Shown here one piece after another: positions 1-8,287 of a DNA stretch of 64,000 bases. Under the pieces are notes generated by a model. It saw nothing but the letters and a program-made list of their open reading frames with translations. It searched no databases and was not told the origin of the DNA. This stretch comes from JAFEBO01 sp050730655 (lineage in GTDB: Bacteria > Planctomycetota > Phycisphaerae > Phycisphaerales > UBA1924), in assembly GCA_050730655.1 (NCBI GenBank), contig JBOHNL010000014.1:248001-312000 (forward strand). Reading direction: 5' to 3'. A program made the translations under genes and the position numbers. Position 1 is the stretch's first letter, and each line of letters opens with the position of its first letter.

Positions 1-2
1 CG

Positions 3-269
3 ATTCTCGCGCAGATCGTGATCCAGCAGGAGATCGTGGTTGGCGAAGCGACGGCAGCCGTTGCCGGCGCCGGCGAACCGGAAGTTCTCACCGCCAAGAA
101 GGCCGAAGGCGAAGAAGGCGCTGCAGGCGCCAAGGGCGCTGCTCCGGCCAAGGGTGCTGCACCCGCAGCCGGCGCGAAGGGCGCTGCTCCCGCGAAGGGT
201 GCGGCTCCTGCCAAGGGGGCTGCCCCGGCAGGTGGCGCGAAGCCCGCTGGCGGAGCGGCCAAGAAGTAA
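3..269 (+). CDS. rplY: Ribosomal protein L25 (Ctc/TL5 type), C-terminal part only
   Basis: Partial gene entering from the left edge; only the last 88 residues are visible. The opening residues (ILAQIVIQQEIVV) look like the final beta strand of the L25/TL5 C-terminal domain, which usually ends in alternating Val/Ile. A tail of about 65 residues follows, rich in Ala, Gly, Lys and Pro, with near-repeats of GAKGAAPAKGAAPA, and ends in AAKK. L25 binds 5S rRNA in the large subunit. The call rests mainly on position: L25/ctc is very often directly upstream of pth, and pth begins 30 bases after this stop. The low-complexity tail is longer than usual for L25. Too little of the body is visible for certainty. 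Confidence 0.7.
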   Translation: MLAQIVIQQEIVVGEATAAVAGAGEPEVLTAKKAEGEEGAAGAKGAAPAKGAAPAAGAKGAAPAKGAAPAKGAAPAGGAKPAGGAAKK

Positions 270-298
270 GTCCGGAAGTAGATTAAGAAGCAAGCACT

Positions 299-1021
299 AT
301 GAAGCTCATCGTCGGCCTCGGCAATCCCGGTCCCGAATACGCCAGAACGCGGCACAACGCCGGGTTCCTGGTGATGGACCGCCTTGCCGACACGCACGCC
401 AAAGGTGTGGGGGGGGGCGCGATTCCCAAATCGCGTTTCCAGGCGATGACCGTCGAGGCCGACATCGGTTCGGAAAAATGCGTGTTCATGAAGCCCATCA
501 CCTTCATGAACCTTTCCGGCCGGGCGGTGAGCGAGGCGCTTCGCTTCTTCAAACTTCAGCCTGCGACCGATCTGCTCGTGGTCGTGGACGATTTCTACCT
601 CCCGGTAGGATCGGTCCGCATCCGCGAAGCGGGCGGCACGGGCGGACACAACGGGCTTTCCAGCATCGATCAGGCGCTCGGTAACGGCATCTACCCGCGC
701 GTTCGAGTTGGTGTTGGCGAGCGTCCCTCTGGTGGTAAACCCGCAAACTGGGATCAGGCGGATTACGTCCTGTCCAAGTTCGCGGAAGACGAATGGTCGG
801 AAATGCAGCCGGCCCTCGATCGCGCCGCCAAGGCAAGTGAAACCTTTGTTCGCCGCGGCCTCGCGGCGACCATGAACGAGTTCAACGGAAACGCCGAGGC
901 GCATCGTGCGCGCCAGGCGTCCAAAGTCAGTCCGGACGGCCCGCGAACCGCGAGCAGTCCTTCCACAGACCAGTCCTCATCGCAGTCCACATCACAGCCC
1001 ATCTCAAAGAAAGCGGAGTAA
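299..1021 (+). CDS. pth: Peptidyl-tRNA hydrolase
   Basis: Releases tRNA from peptidyl-tRNAs that fall off the ribosome, in the cytoplasm. The N-terminus MKLIVGLGNPGPEY is the family signature; Asn9 and His19 match the catalytic Asn10/His20 of the E. coli enzyme. Further family blocks are FMKPITFMNLSG (residues 63-74), VVVDDFYLP (about 94-102, with the catalytic-type Asp) and GGTGGHNGL (112-120, substrate-binding Asn). The enzyme body ends near residue 195, the usual length; about 45 extra residues rich in Ser, Thr and Gln form a disordered tail. It follows rplY by 30 bases and precedes rpsF by 4 bases, so all three are probably co-transcribed. Confidence 0.95.
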   Translation: MKLIVGLGNPGPEYARTRHNAGFLVMDRLADTHAKGVGGGAIPKSRFQAMTVEADIGSEKCVFMKPITFMNLSGRAVSEALRFFKLQPATDLLVVVDDFYLPVGSVRIREAGGTGGHNGLSSIDQALGNGIYPRVRVGVGERPSGGKPANWDQADYVLSKFAEDEWSEMQPALDRAAKASETFVRRGLAATMNEFNGNAEAHRARQASKVSPDGPRTASSPSTDQSSSQSTSQPISKKAE

Positions 1022-1025
1022 TCAC

Positions 1026-1460
1026 ATGCCCGGCAAACGAATCTATCAGTACGAAGCCATGTTCCTGTTCGGCCAGTCGACCGCGGCGGACCTCGCCGGC
1101 TGCGTCGCCCATCTCAACGAGATCTTCCAGCGCGCTCAGGCCGAGATCGTCGCGATGCGCAAGTGGGACGACCGTCGTCTTGCCTACGAGATCTCCAGCC
1201 AGAAGCGCGGCACGTACATCCTCGTCTACTTCAAGGCCCCGAACGAGTCGATGCTCGGCTTCGACCGCGACTGCAACCTGTCGGAGAAGATCCTCCGCCA
1301 CCTGCTGATCCGCGCCGACTACATGACGGTCGAGCAAATGCAGGCCGCCGATGCCCGCCGCGAGCTCGAGCTCGAAGCCAAGATGCGCGCCGAGAAGCCC
1401 CAGACCCCGGAAGCCGCGGCTGAGCCGGTGGCTGCTGCGGCAGATGCCGAGCAGGCCTAG
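1026..1460 (+). CDS. rpsF: 30S ribosomal protein S6
   Basis: Small-subunit protein of the central domain, normally paired with S18. The 144-residue product begins MPGKRIYQYEAMFLF; YEAMFLF is the typical first strand and MRKWDDRRLAYEISSQKRGTY matches the S6 core (RRLAYEI-x-K-x-GTY). The ATG at 1026 was chosen over upstream in-frame starts inside pth because it lies 4 bases after the pth stop and gives the normal N-terminus. The last 35 or so residues are an Ala/Glu/Pro-rich tail longer than in E. coli S6. Gene order rpsF-ssb-rplI is the classic cluster, but rpsR (S18), usually between ssb and rplI, is missing. Confidence 0.95.
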   Translation: MPGKRIYQYEAMFLFGQSTAADLAGCVAHLNEIFQRAQAEIVAMRKWDDRRLAYEISSQKRGTYILVYFKAPNESMLGFDRDCNLSEKILRHLLIRADYMTVEQMQAADARRELELEAKMRAEKPQTPEAAAEPVAAAADAEQA

Positions 1461-1479
1461 GTCGGTAAAATACCCGATC

Positions 1480-1508
1480 TTGCGGTCGACGGGCGGACCT
1501 AGTATGAT
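1480..1508 (+). promoter_or_regulatory. Candidate sigma-70-type promoter upstream of ssb
   Basis: TTGCGG at 1480-1485 and TATGAT at 1503-1508 are separated by exactly 17 bases, in the gap between the rpsF stop and the ssb start. The -10 matches the consensus at 5 of 6 positions, the -35 at 3 of 6. It could give ssb-rplI a transcript independent of pth-rpsF. Inferred from sequence only. Confidence 0.4.
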
Positions 1509-1553
1509 CCAAACGGTGGGTGCGGTGTCCGCACGTCATCCGGGAGAATTCAC

Positions 1554-2033
1554 ATGGCTGGAAGTTACAACCGTGTCCTCTTGATGGGCAATCTCACCCG
1601 CGACGTTGAGCTGCGTGCCGCAGGCGCGAGTGGTTCGCAGGTCGCCAAGATTGGGCTGGCCGTCAATCGCAACTACTCGACTGCAAGCGGCGAGAAGCGC
1701 GAAGAAGTGACCTTCATCGACTGTGAAGCGTGGGGCAAGACGGCTGAAATCATGGCGAAATATCTCGCCAAAGGCCGCCCGGTCTTCATCGAAGGCCGGC
1801 TCAAGCTTGATCAGTGGGACGACAAAGAAACTGGGAAGAAGCAGTCCAAGCTCAAGGTTGTCGTCGAGAGCTTCCAGTTCGTTGACAGCAAGGGTGGCGG
1901 AGGTAGCGGGGGCGGAGGTGGGGGCGGCAACTCGTACAACGACGAAGAAAGCGCTCCTCAGGTAAACACCCGGCCCGCAAATCGTGCCGCCCCGAGCGCC
2001 GCTCCGATGGGCGACGACGATATCCCGTTCTAA
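1554..2033 (+). CDS. ssb: Single-stranded DNA-binding protein
   Basis: Coats single-stranded DNA in replication, repair and recombination. The 159-residue protein starts MAGSYNRVLLMGNLTRDVELR, the family N-terminus of the OB fold; the fold runs to about residue 110 and includes FIDCEAWGKTAE and GRPVFIEGRLKLDQW. A Gly-rich linker (about 108-122, GGGGSGGGGGGG) leads to the acidic C-terminal tip DDDIPF, the docking peptide for partner proteins. GGGAGA lies about 8 bases before the ATG. The neighbours rpsF and rplI fit the conserved ribosomal/ssb cluster. A candidate promoter lies at 1480-1508. Confidence 0.97.
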   Translation: MAGSYNRVLLMGNLTRDVELRAAGASGSQVAKIGLAVNRNYSTASGEKREEVTFIDCEAWGKTAEIMAKYLAKGRPVFIEGRLKLDQWDDKETGKKQSKLKVVVESFQFVDSKGGGGSGGGGGGGNSYNDEESAPQVNTRPANRAAPSAAPMGDDDIPF

Positions 2034-2180
2034 TATCCACCCCTTCAAAGGGCCCCGCACGAGCGTTTCGAACGCACTGGGCAGGGATGACAATTTCAGA
2101 TTTCGCGTTGGGGCAGACTTGGCTTGTTGCCAAAGCCTGCTCCTAACTCCACCCGGGTCACCGGGCGAAAGGACAGCGGC

Positions 2181-2906
2181 ATGAACAAGAACGTAAAACT
2201 GCTTTTGACCGACAACGTCGAAGCCCTCGGCATCGTGGGCGACGTCGTCAACGTGCGTACCGGCTACGCCCGCAACTACCTGCTGCCACGCAATCTTGCG
2301 ACGCAGCCGAGCGAAGAGAAGATCAAGGCCCTCGCCGCCAAGCGTGCGGAAGCCGAGAAGGAAATCGCCGCTCAGCGTAAGCACCGCGAGCAGCTCGCTG
2401 AGAAGCTCCAGGGCATCGAAGTGCACCTCACCCGGTCGTGCAACGACCAGGGCATCCTGTACGGTGCGATCACCCAGCAGGACATCGCGGCCGAGCTCAC
2501 CAAGATGGGCCACCCCGTCAAGCCCCGCGACGTTCGCCTCAACCAGGCGATCAAGCGCATCGACAGCTACGAAGTGCATGTCAAGCTCGACAGCGATCTC
2601 GACTCGGCGATCAAGCTCTGGGTCGTCTCCAATCGCCCGCTGGATCTGAAGAAGGATCAGCCGAGCGAGGCCGCAGCCTCCGTGCACGCAGCTCCGGCGG
2701 CAGCCGAAGGCGCCGCGCCGGAAGCAGCTGCTCCCGCCGATGGCAAGAAAAAGGCTCGCAAGGACGGCGATGAAGCCAAGGCTGACAACAAGCCCAAGTC
2801 CGGCTTCGGCAGCGGTCCGAGCGACAGGCCCGTTGGCTTCGATGCCCCCAGGCCCCGGCGCGAGCGCGACGGCAAGGACGGCAAGAGGCCGTCGAAGTCG
2901 AAGTGA
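2181..2906 (+). CDS. rplI: 50S ribosomal protein L9 with a long C-terminal extension
   Basis: L9 binds 23S rRNA near the L1 stalk. MNKNVKLLLTDNVEALGIVGDVVNVRTGYARNYLLP contains the diagnostic G-x(2)-G-D-x-V-x-V-x-x-G-Y-x-R-N-(Y/F)-L-(L/I)-P block in residues 1-36. A long connecting helix (about 45-75) and the C-terminal RNA-binding domain (about 78-150) follow. At 241 residues it is about 90 longer than typical L9; the excess is an Ala-rich then Lys/Asp/Arg-rich tail ending KRPSKSK. The ATG at 2181 was chosen because it gives the canonical N-terminus. The 147-base gap after ssb holds a small inverted repeat (CTTGGC at 2118-2123 facing GCCAAAG at 2129-2135) and no rpsR. Confidence 0.93.
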   Translation: MNKNVKLLLTDNVEALGIVGDVVNVRTGYARNYLLPRNLATQPSEEKIKALAAKRAEAEKEIAAQRKHREQLAEKLQGIEVHLTRSCNDQGILYGAITQQDIAAELTKMGHPVKPRDVRLNQAIKRIDSYEVHVKLDSDLDSAIKLWVVSNRPLDLKKDQPSEAAASVHAAPAAAEGAAPEAAAPADGKKKARKDGDEAKADNKPKSGFGSGPSDRPVGFDAPRPRRERDGKDGKRPSKSK

Positions 2907-2933
2907 TCGTGCGCACGACAACCTGAGTTCAAG

Positions 2934-2964
2934 AAAAAAGCCCCCGGGATATCGGGGGCTTTTT
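2934..2964. terminator. Bidirectional intrinsic terminator between rplI and the convergent CvpA-like gene
   Basis: An A-run (2934-2939) followed by GCCCCCG, a six-base loop, CGGGGGC and a T-run (2960-2964) forms a GC-rich hairpin flanked by A and T tracts. It can end rplI on the plus strand and the 2991-4835 gene on the minus strand. Confidence 0.85.
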
Positions 2965-2990
2965 CATGCGCTGTCATCACGGTCGATCGC

Positions 2991-4835
2991 TTACTTCTGC
3001 TCGTTTTCCAGCTTGACCGGCGGAGCAAATTTGGCGATTAGCTTATTGCCGACTCCCCACCCCACGATCTCCGTCCCGAGGCTCGGGGCGAACACCAAGC
3101 GGAGCTTCTGATCCGGGCGGCTGCGGGAGAGGCCCGGCATATCGCTGGCGATGGATTGAATTGGCTTTCCGATGTCGTACTGAACCTCGACCTTTTGTGG
3201 ATCCTGATAGACGTAACCAACGGCGTCATAGCGCACCCCGTTCGAGTCGATCACAAAGGGGGCCGCGGGGACAGACGAATCGTTCCCGGCCTCGCGTGCC
3301 GCAACTCCGGTCAGTCCACCCTCACCTCGCTCGACGCCAGCATCGACCATCAGAAGCGCGACGGATTGTGGCGGAGCAAATCGGTCGACGCGGAGGTTCT
3401 GATCGACGCCGCGATTCTGGGTGTCTTTGGGCGTGAGCACGGTCTTGCCGTTGATGATGCGACCATTCGTCACCGTGATGCTGGAGCCAAGCGTTCCGTC
3501 CTGCAGCACCAAACCGATCTGGTTGGTGGCGGACACGACGCCGCCGGTGCCTTCGCTTCCGGTGAGCGTAATGGTGATGGCCTTGCTTTCGTCGATCGAC
3601 CCGCCCGACTTGCCGGAGGTCAACTGGCCGGCCGCGATGAGCGCGTCGCGCTTGGCGCGGTTCTCGAACTCGACGGGCTTGAGCTTCTCATCCGCCGGAT
3701 CGAAACGTTCCCGTGTTCCCTTGATCACAATTCCGATCGGCGTCTGATCCGCCGGAGCGAGAAACTCGAACGCCCAGTTGGATTCCGAATCGCCGCCGAG
3801 AGAGGCCAGGAAAGTGTCCTTGGCGTCGTAGCGAAAACGCCAGATCGCCGTCTTGCCCGCTTCGGCCTTGCTGATCTCCGCATTCGGGAACACGAAGTGG
3901 ACGTTGCCGTCGTTGTCCTGCGTGAGCAGGTACACCTGACCATTGCCGACGATCACCTGTCCGCTGGTGCGCTCCTTTGAGCCGGCGCGGAACTTCACAA
4001 TGACGCCGTGCAGCTTGGAATCTTTGCCCGGCGCCTCGCCGTTAAACGATTTGATGTTCTGCGGCGTCGTATCGAACGAGTCGGCCTTCAAATCGTTCGG
4101 GTCGCCCTTTGCTGCCGCGGGCTGCGGTGTCCCGGGCTTGGGCGCGGGAGGAGCCTGCATCTTCGCCGGATCGAGCACATAGCGACCGATGATGTCGAAG
4201 TCCTTGCGATCGAGCGAGTTTCGCGCCGTGCCCTCACCAAAGCTGGCGCGAGTGCTGGCGGCAAAGACCGCCGGATCCGGATTCCACTGAGAGAGCGGAT
4301 CGGACGACGAGAAGGTGCCGTGGCTGAGTCGCGAATACAACGCGGCGGTCAAGCGATCGGTTGGAACCCAGAGCGCGTCCCCACGCTGTATGTTGCCCGC
4401 AGCATCGCTCGAAATCGCTGTGTATCCCCACGCGTCGGTGCCGATGCGCATGCCCGAAAACGTCAGCACGGTAATGCCGGAAACGATCGTGCCCGCGATC
4501 ACGCCAAAGAGTGAACCCACAATCCAGTCGCCGGCCGGTGAGAACTTCAGGTTCTTGCGGATCGACATGTCGGTGATGGCGCGCAGCACACCAAGCGCCA
4601 GCGCAAACGGGATCGCCAGCCCCGCACCCCACGCGATATCGGCGAGCAACGAACTCATGCCGCGCGTGCCTGCAGACGCGATCAGCCACGTCGCGACGTG
4701 CTCCCAGAGCCCAAAGGCGATGGCCCCGGCAAAGACAACACAGACGCAGTTGAGCAGAGAAGAAAAGCCGCCGCGAGAGCCCCAGGCGTACGCAACGCCT
4801 CCGAGGATCGCGATGGCAAGAAGATTCATGATCAT
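2991..4835 (-). CDS. CvpA-like membrane protein with a large C-terminal region, function unknown
   Basis: 614 residues. Four hydrophobic segments fill the first 130 residues (about 3-18, 25-52, 62-86, 104-126), with the spacing and small-residue-rich style of CvpA (colicin V production) proteins, including the glycine-rich RGGF loop after helix 1. The rest (about 130-614) is soluble, poor in Cys, and not recognised; a Pro/Ala-rich linker lies near 218-240 and the sequence ends near VGWGVGNKLIAKFAPPVKLENEQK, which has a beta-strand look. GGAG about 8 bases before the first ATG supports the start. It follows the GspE-like gene by 24 bases on the same strand, so the two are probably one operon. 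The CvpA assignment is by topology and is tentative; no function is claimed. Confidence 0.6.
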   Translation of the reverse strand: MIMNLLAIAILGGVAYAWGSRGGFSSLLNCVCVVFAGAIAFGLWEHVATWLIASAGTRGMSSLLADIAWGAGLAIPFALALGVLRAITDMSIRKNLKFSPAGDWIVGSLFGVIAGTIVSGITVLTFSGMRIGTDAWGYTAISSDAAGNIQRGDALWVPTDRLTAALYSRLSHGTFSSSDPLSQWNPDPAVFAASTRASFGEGTARNSLDRKDFDIIGRYVLDPAKMQAPPAPKPGTPQPAAAKGDPNDLKADSFDTTPQNIKSFNGEAPGKDSKLHGVIVKFRAGSKERTSGQVIVGNGQVYLLTQDNDGNVHFVFPNAEISKAEAGKTAIWRFRYDAKDTFLASLGGDSESNWAFEFLAPADQTPIGIVIKGTRERFDPADEKLKPVEFENRAKRDALIAAGQLTSGKSGGSIDESKAITITLTGSEGTGGVVSATNQIGLVLQDGTLGSSITVTNGRIINGKTVLTPKDTQNRGVDQNLRVDRFAPPQSVALLMVDAGVERGEGGLTGVAAREAGNDSSVPAAPFVIDSNGVRYDAVGYVYQDPQKVEVQYDIGKPIQSIASDMPGLSRSRPDQKLRLVFAPSLGTEIVGWGVGNKLIAKFAPPVKLENEQK

Positions 4836-4859
4836 GCGAGAGTCTCCGAACGAACGGGT

Positions 4860-6596
4860 TCAGGCGTTGGGCTTGGCGGGCTGCTTTGCTTGCGGTGCGG
4901 GCGCAGACTTGGTGCCTTCGGCGGTGATCCGCAGCACCTCTTCGACGCTGGTGACGCCGTCGATGGCCTTGCGGAGCGCCGCCTGCTGGATCGAGGGGAG
5001 GCTTCCCTTGCGTAGTTCGGCCTTCAGCCCCGTCCAGTTCTGGGCGCGGATCATTTCTCGCGCGGACTCGTCGATGTTGAATACCTCGAACGCGCCGTCG
5101 CGCTGCAGATAACCGGTTCCCTGACACACCGGGCATGTTTCCGGCTTGTTCTTGACCAGAACCTCGCCGCCCTTCTTGAAGAGCTGCTTGACCTTCTCGG
5201 GCGGGAGCCCCAGCTTTTTCAGCACGTCGGGCGACGGCTGATACGCCTGCTTGCAGTTGATGCAGAGCTTGCGGAGGAGCTTTTCCGACAGCACCCCGTG
5301 AATCGCCTTGGCCGCGGCATCGGCATCGCCGATCAGCCGCACCCAGGTTTGGACTGCACCGACCGCGCTGTCCGCGTTAATCGAGGCGTAGACACGGCAT
5401 TTTTCCGGATCGGCCTTGGCGACTTCTTTCGCGGTCTGCGGATCGGGCACTTCGGCGATGCCGACGATGTCGGGGTCGCGGCGGAGGATCGAGCGGACGA
5501 GCGTTGCGAAATCCGGCCCTTCCGACATCGCGTCCCATTTGTTCTGGCGGATGCCTTCGAGCGCGTCCTCGATCTCGATTTCAACGGTCTGCACGTTGTT
5601 GGTGTACGCGTCATGCATCTTCATGACGGTGTACATCGTCGTCGTGCGTCCGCCCTCGGGCAGAGAACTCAGGAGCACAACGCCGCCGCGGGTGGTCGAC
5701 CAGCCCCGTACCAGTTCGATCTGCTCGGGAGTCCAGCCGATCTGTTCCGGGGTCTTGCGGACCTGTGTTTCGGGATCGATCAGCACCGAGAGTTTCTGGC
5801 CCGACTGGCCGCCGGAAGTGTCGAGGTGCAGCTTGTTTTTCGAAGCGCCGCGTTCAACCGTGAGATCCGCCGACTGCTTCTTGCGACGATCGGCGACATC
5901 GAGCTTTGCGGAGCCCTTCCAGAAGTCGATCAGTTTGACACCGGCCGCGGCGGGAATAGTTTCGCCGGCCGTTTTCACACCGTCGACGTTGAACAGGATC
6001 TGATACGCGTCTTTCGCGCTCGGCGCGATTTCAATGCGCGACGAGCGGATATCGAGCGCCTTCATCAGCATGTTCTCGGCCGCGACGCGCACCTCGAACT
6101 CCGGCGAATCACCTGCCGGGATTTCCACGGCCGACTTATCCACACGCCGGAACGTGAGCACCGACGTGCCCGCCTTGCCCTTTGTTTTCTTCTTGCCCTT
6201 CATCTCGGCAAGGTTCGCGATCTTCGAGAGCTCGAAGGAAACCTTTCCGCCCTCGGGCACGCGTTCGTCGCGGTTCGCGACGATGACGTACGCCACCACG
6301 CTGCTTGCAAGGATCGCGGTAAAGAGAAAGAGACTCACGATCCAGGTCAGTGATCCGCCATCGCCGATCGACGGCATGAACATCACCGCCAGCAGGGCGA
6401 GCAACGCCGCGCCGCAGTGGATGTAATTCCACATCTCGCGTTCGAGATAGAAACGGGCCGCGTGCTTGTCGCAGACGGTCGAGACCGCCCACGCCCACGC
6501 CAGCAGCGGGAAGAGAAACAGCACCGGCTTCCACCAGCTGACAAGCGTCAGGGATTCGGCGAGCGTCAGAACCAAGGCGTTCGAATCTAAGCCCAT
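4860..6596 (-). CDS. Membrane-anchored, degenerate GspE/PilB-type secretion ATPase homologue
   Basis: 578 residues. Three hydrophobic segments (about 18-42, 58-77, 84-108) precede a GspE/PilB/PulE-like region (about 255-560). Landmarks of the family remain: the stretch before Walker A, the LRRDPDIVGI block (371-380), LRKLCINCK, and a four-cysteine zinc site (C445, C448, C488, C491). The catalytic elements are altered: the P-loop reads LPEGGRTTT (312-320) with Arg317 in place of the Lys; the Walker B/Asp-Glu region reads AEVPDPQTA instead of GE-x-RD-x-ETA; the His-box (usually LSTLHTND) reads YASINADS. It may not hydrolyse ATP, which is inference. It follows pilT with a 121-base gap and precedes the CvpA-like gene by 24 bases. 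Confidence 0.8.
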   Translation of the reverse strand: MGLDSNALVLTLAESLTLVSWWKPVLFLFPLLAWAWAVSTVCDKHAARFYLEREMWNYIHCGAALLALLAVMFMPSIGDGGSLTWIVSLFLFTAILASSVVAYVIVANRDERVPEGGKVSFELSKIANLAEMKGKKKTKGKAGTSVLTFRRVDKSAVEIPAGDSPEFEVRVAAENMLMKALDIRSSRIEIAPSAKDAYQILFNVDGVKTAGETIPAAAGVKLIDFWKGSAKLDVADRRKKQSADLTVERGASKNKLHLDTSGGQSGQKLSVLIDPETQVRKTPEQIGWTPEQIELVRGWSTTRGGVVLLSSLPEGGRTTTMYTVMKMHDAYTNNVQTVEIEIEDALEGIRQNKWDAMSEGPDFATLVRSILRRDPDIVGIAEVPDPQTAKEVAKADPEKCRVYASINADSAVGAVQTWVRLIGDADAAAKAIHGVLSEKLLRKLCINCKQAYQPSPDVLKKLGLPPEKVKQLFKKGGEVLVKNKPETCPVCQGTGYLQRDGAFEVFNIDESAREMIRAQNWTGLKAELRKGSLPSIQQAALRKAIDGVTSVEEVLRITAEGTKSAPAPQAKQPAKPNA

Positions 6597-6717
6597 GCAG
6601 GCCTCCGTCCGGCGGATGACCGCCGGAAACCCGGAAAGTACCCATCGATCGACGGCGATCGGCGGGGGGAGGACAAGGATAACACGCGCCGGGGAGAATT
6701 GCCCGTGCGGAAGCCGG

Positions 6718-7875
6718 TCACTTGAGCTTCTTGAGCATCATGTTCAGTTCGTCGACGTTCGGGCTGTTCTCCTGAGCAACGCGTAGGTGGATGTATTCGG
6801 ATTCCACCAGCTTGACCAGAGAACGGTTGAAATCGACCATGCCCTGCTGCTCGGCCTCGACCGCCTTGATGTATTCGCGGAGCTCGCCTTCGCGGGCTTC
6901 GAGAATGAACTTCCGGACGACGCCGTTGTTGATGAGGATCTCGAGCGCCGGAATACGCGGAATCTCGGGGTGAAGGGTCGGTAGCAGCTTCTGGTAGACG
7001 AACGCCCGCATCTGATAGGCCAAGATGCGGCGCACCTGATCGACTTCTTCCTGCTCGAACAGGCCGTAAATACGGCTGAACGTCTGTGTCGTGCTCGAGG
7101 CGTGGATCGTTCCGAAGACCAGGTGGCCGGTTTCCGCGGCGTGCAGCGCGGCTTCAAACGTTTCCTGGTCGCGCATTTCGCCGACCAGCACGATGTCGGG
7201 GTTTTCACGCACCAGGGCGCGGAGCGCGATCTTGAAGTCGAGGCAATCCAGCCCGATTTCGCGCTGGTTAATGGTCGCCTTCTTGTCCTCGAAGATGTAT
7301 TCGATCGGATCTTCGATCGTGACGATGTGCACGCTCTTGCGCTCGTTCACATAGTCAAGCATTGAAGCGATGGTGGTGGACTTACCCGAGCCGGTTACGC
7401 CGCAGAGAAGCACGATGCCCTGGGGCTGCATCGACACATCCGCCATGATCTGGGGCAGATACAGGTCTTCAAACTTGCGGATCTTGCTCGTAATCAAGCG
7501 GGCCGCGACCGAGAGCTTGCCGCGGGCCTGGAACAGGTTCACACGGAAGCGGTTCTTGGCGTCGTAGTCGTACGCGAAGTCCACGGAGCCGAACTTGTGC
7601 AAGTCGGCCATCTGCTCTTCGTCGAGGATGTGCTTGGCAATGCTGTAAAATTCTTCGCGGCTGACCGGCTCGCAATCGAGGGGCTTGAGCGCGCCGCGCA
7701 ATCGCAGCTTAGGAATCTGATCCGACTTCATGATCAGATCGGATGCTTCGAGTTTGATCGCGGCCTGCAGCAACTTGCCGAAGCGCGTCGCATGTGGATC
7801 GTGCTTCTGATCGGGCATCGCTGCGATGTGACCGGTTTGCGAGGCGTCGGTCACGGTGTCGGTCGAGAGCGTCAT
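6718..7875 (-). CDS. pilT: PilT-type twitching motility/retraction ATPase
   Basis: Hexameric cytoplasmic ATPase that powers type IV pilus retraction in characterised systems. The 385-residue product has an intact Walker A, GVTGSGKST (159-167), an Asp-box (VTIEDPIEYIF, about 185-195), Walker B and adjacent residues (IVLVGEMRDQETF, 228-240) and a His-box (HLVFGTIHAS, 251-260), in PilT order. The ATG at 7875 was chosen, preceded by GGGGAC; the frame is open further upstream but that extension is Ser/Gly/Pro-rich and unlike the family. It is about 40 residues longer than E. coli-type PilT. No pilin or other pilus gene lies in the window; its neighbour is the degenerate GspE-like gene, so an alternative assembly is possible. 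Confidence 0.88.
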   Translation of the reverse strand: MTLSTDTVTDASQTGHIAAMPDQKHDPHATRFGKLLQAAIKLEASDLIMKSDQIPKLRLRGALKPLDCEPVSREEFYSIAKHILDEEQMADLHKFGSVDFAYDYDAKNRFRVNLFQARGKLSVAARLITSKIRKFEDLYLPQIMADVSMQPQGIVLLCGVTGSGKSTTIASMLDYVNERKSVHIVTIEDPIEYIFEDKKATINQREIGLDCLDFKIALRALVRENPDIVLVGEMRDQETFEAALHAAETGHLVFGTIHASSTTQTFSRIYGLFEQEEVDQVRRILAYQMRAFVYQKLLPTLHPEIPRIPALEILINNGVVRKFILEAREGELREYIKAVEAEQQGMVDFNRSLVKLVESEYIHLRVAQENSPNVDELNMMLKKLK

Positions 7876-8287
7876 GGGTGTCCCCGGTGAAGCGGCGCCG
7901 GGCGGAAGGTGAGACCCGACGTCTCCCCTGGGGCGCGAGCCTTCTTCCCTACCGGGAACAGTGGACCCGCGAGCCGCCGACGCATGCGAAGTTGAACCGC
8001 TCAAAGAATACCTCCATCGCCCGCCTTCGAGAAGGCGTGGGACGACTCAAATCCTGTGAAAAAGCGACTGTCACCCCGCACCCCGTCGCCCCCCCGACCC
8101 TCCCGCCAACGGCTTCGATTCGCCTCAAGTCCGCGCGGTGTTGCAAAAAGCATCGATTCATCGGAAATCGAAGCGAACGAATCCGATCGCGGGAGCCTGT
8201 TCGGGTGTGCGCAGAAAAACGCCCCGAAGATGGCTCCGGGGCGCTGATGAAATTCAGAAAATTTCGGGCAGAAATTCCAGCGATCGA
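7876..8287. other. Intergenic region between the sigma factor gene and pilT (both minus strand)
   Basis: About 410 bases without a supported gene. It holds the intrinsic terminator of the sigma factor gene at 8215-8243 and must contain the pilT promoter, which I could not place with confidence. Open frames here lack family features. Confidence 0.5.
8215..8243 (-). terminator. Intrinsic terminator of the sigma factor gene
   Basis: On the minus strand GCGCCCCG, a loop of about 10 bases, CGGGGCG and a T-run form a strong hairpin plus U tract 45 bases after the stop at 8288. Confidence 0.85.

Noticed and set aside
1536..2921. Minus-strand open frame of 461 codons
   Set aside because: Antisense to ssb and rplI, both unambiguous.
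6570..6590. tRNA T-loop-like GTTCGAATC
   Set aside because: Lies inside the GspE-like coding region with no cloverleaf around it.
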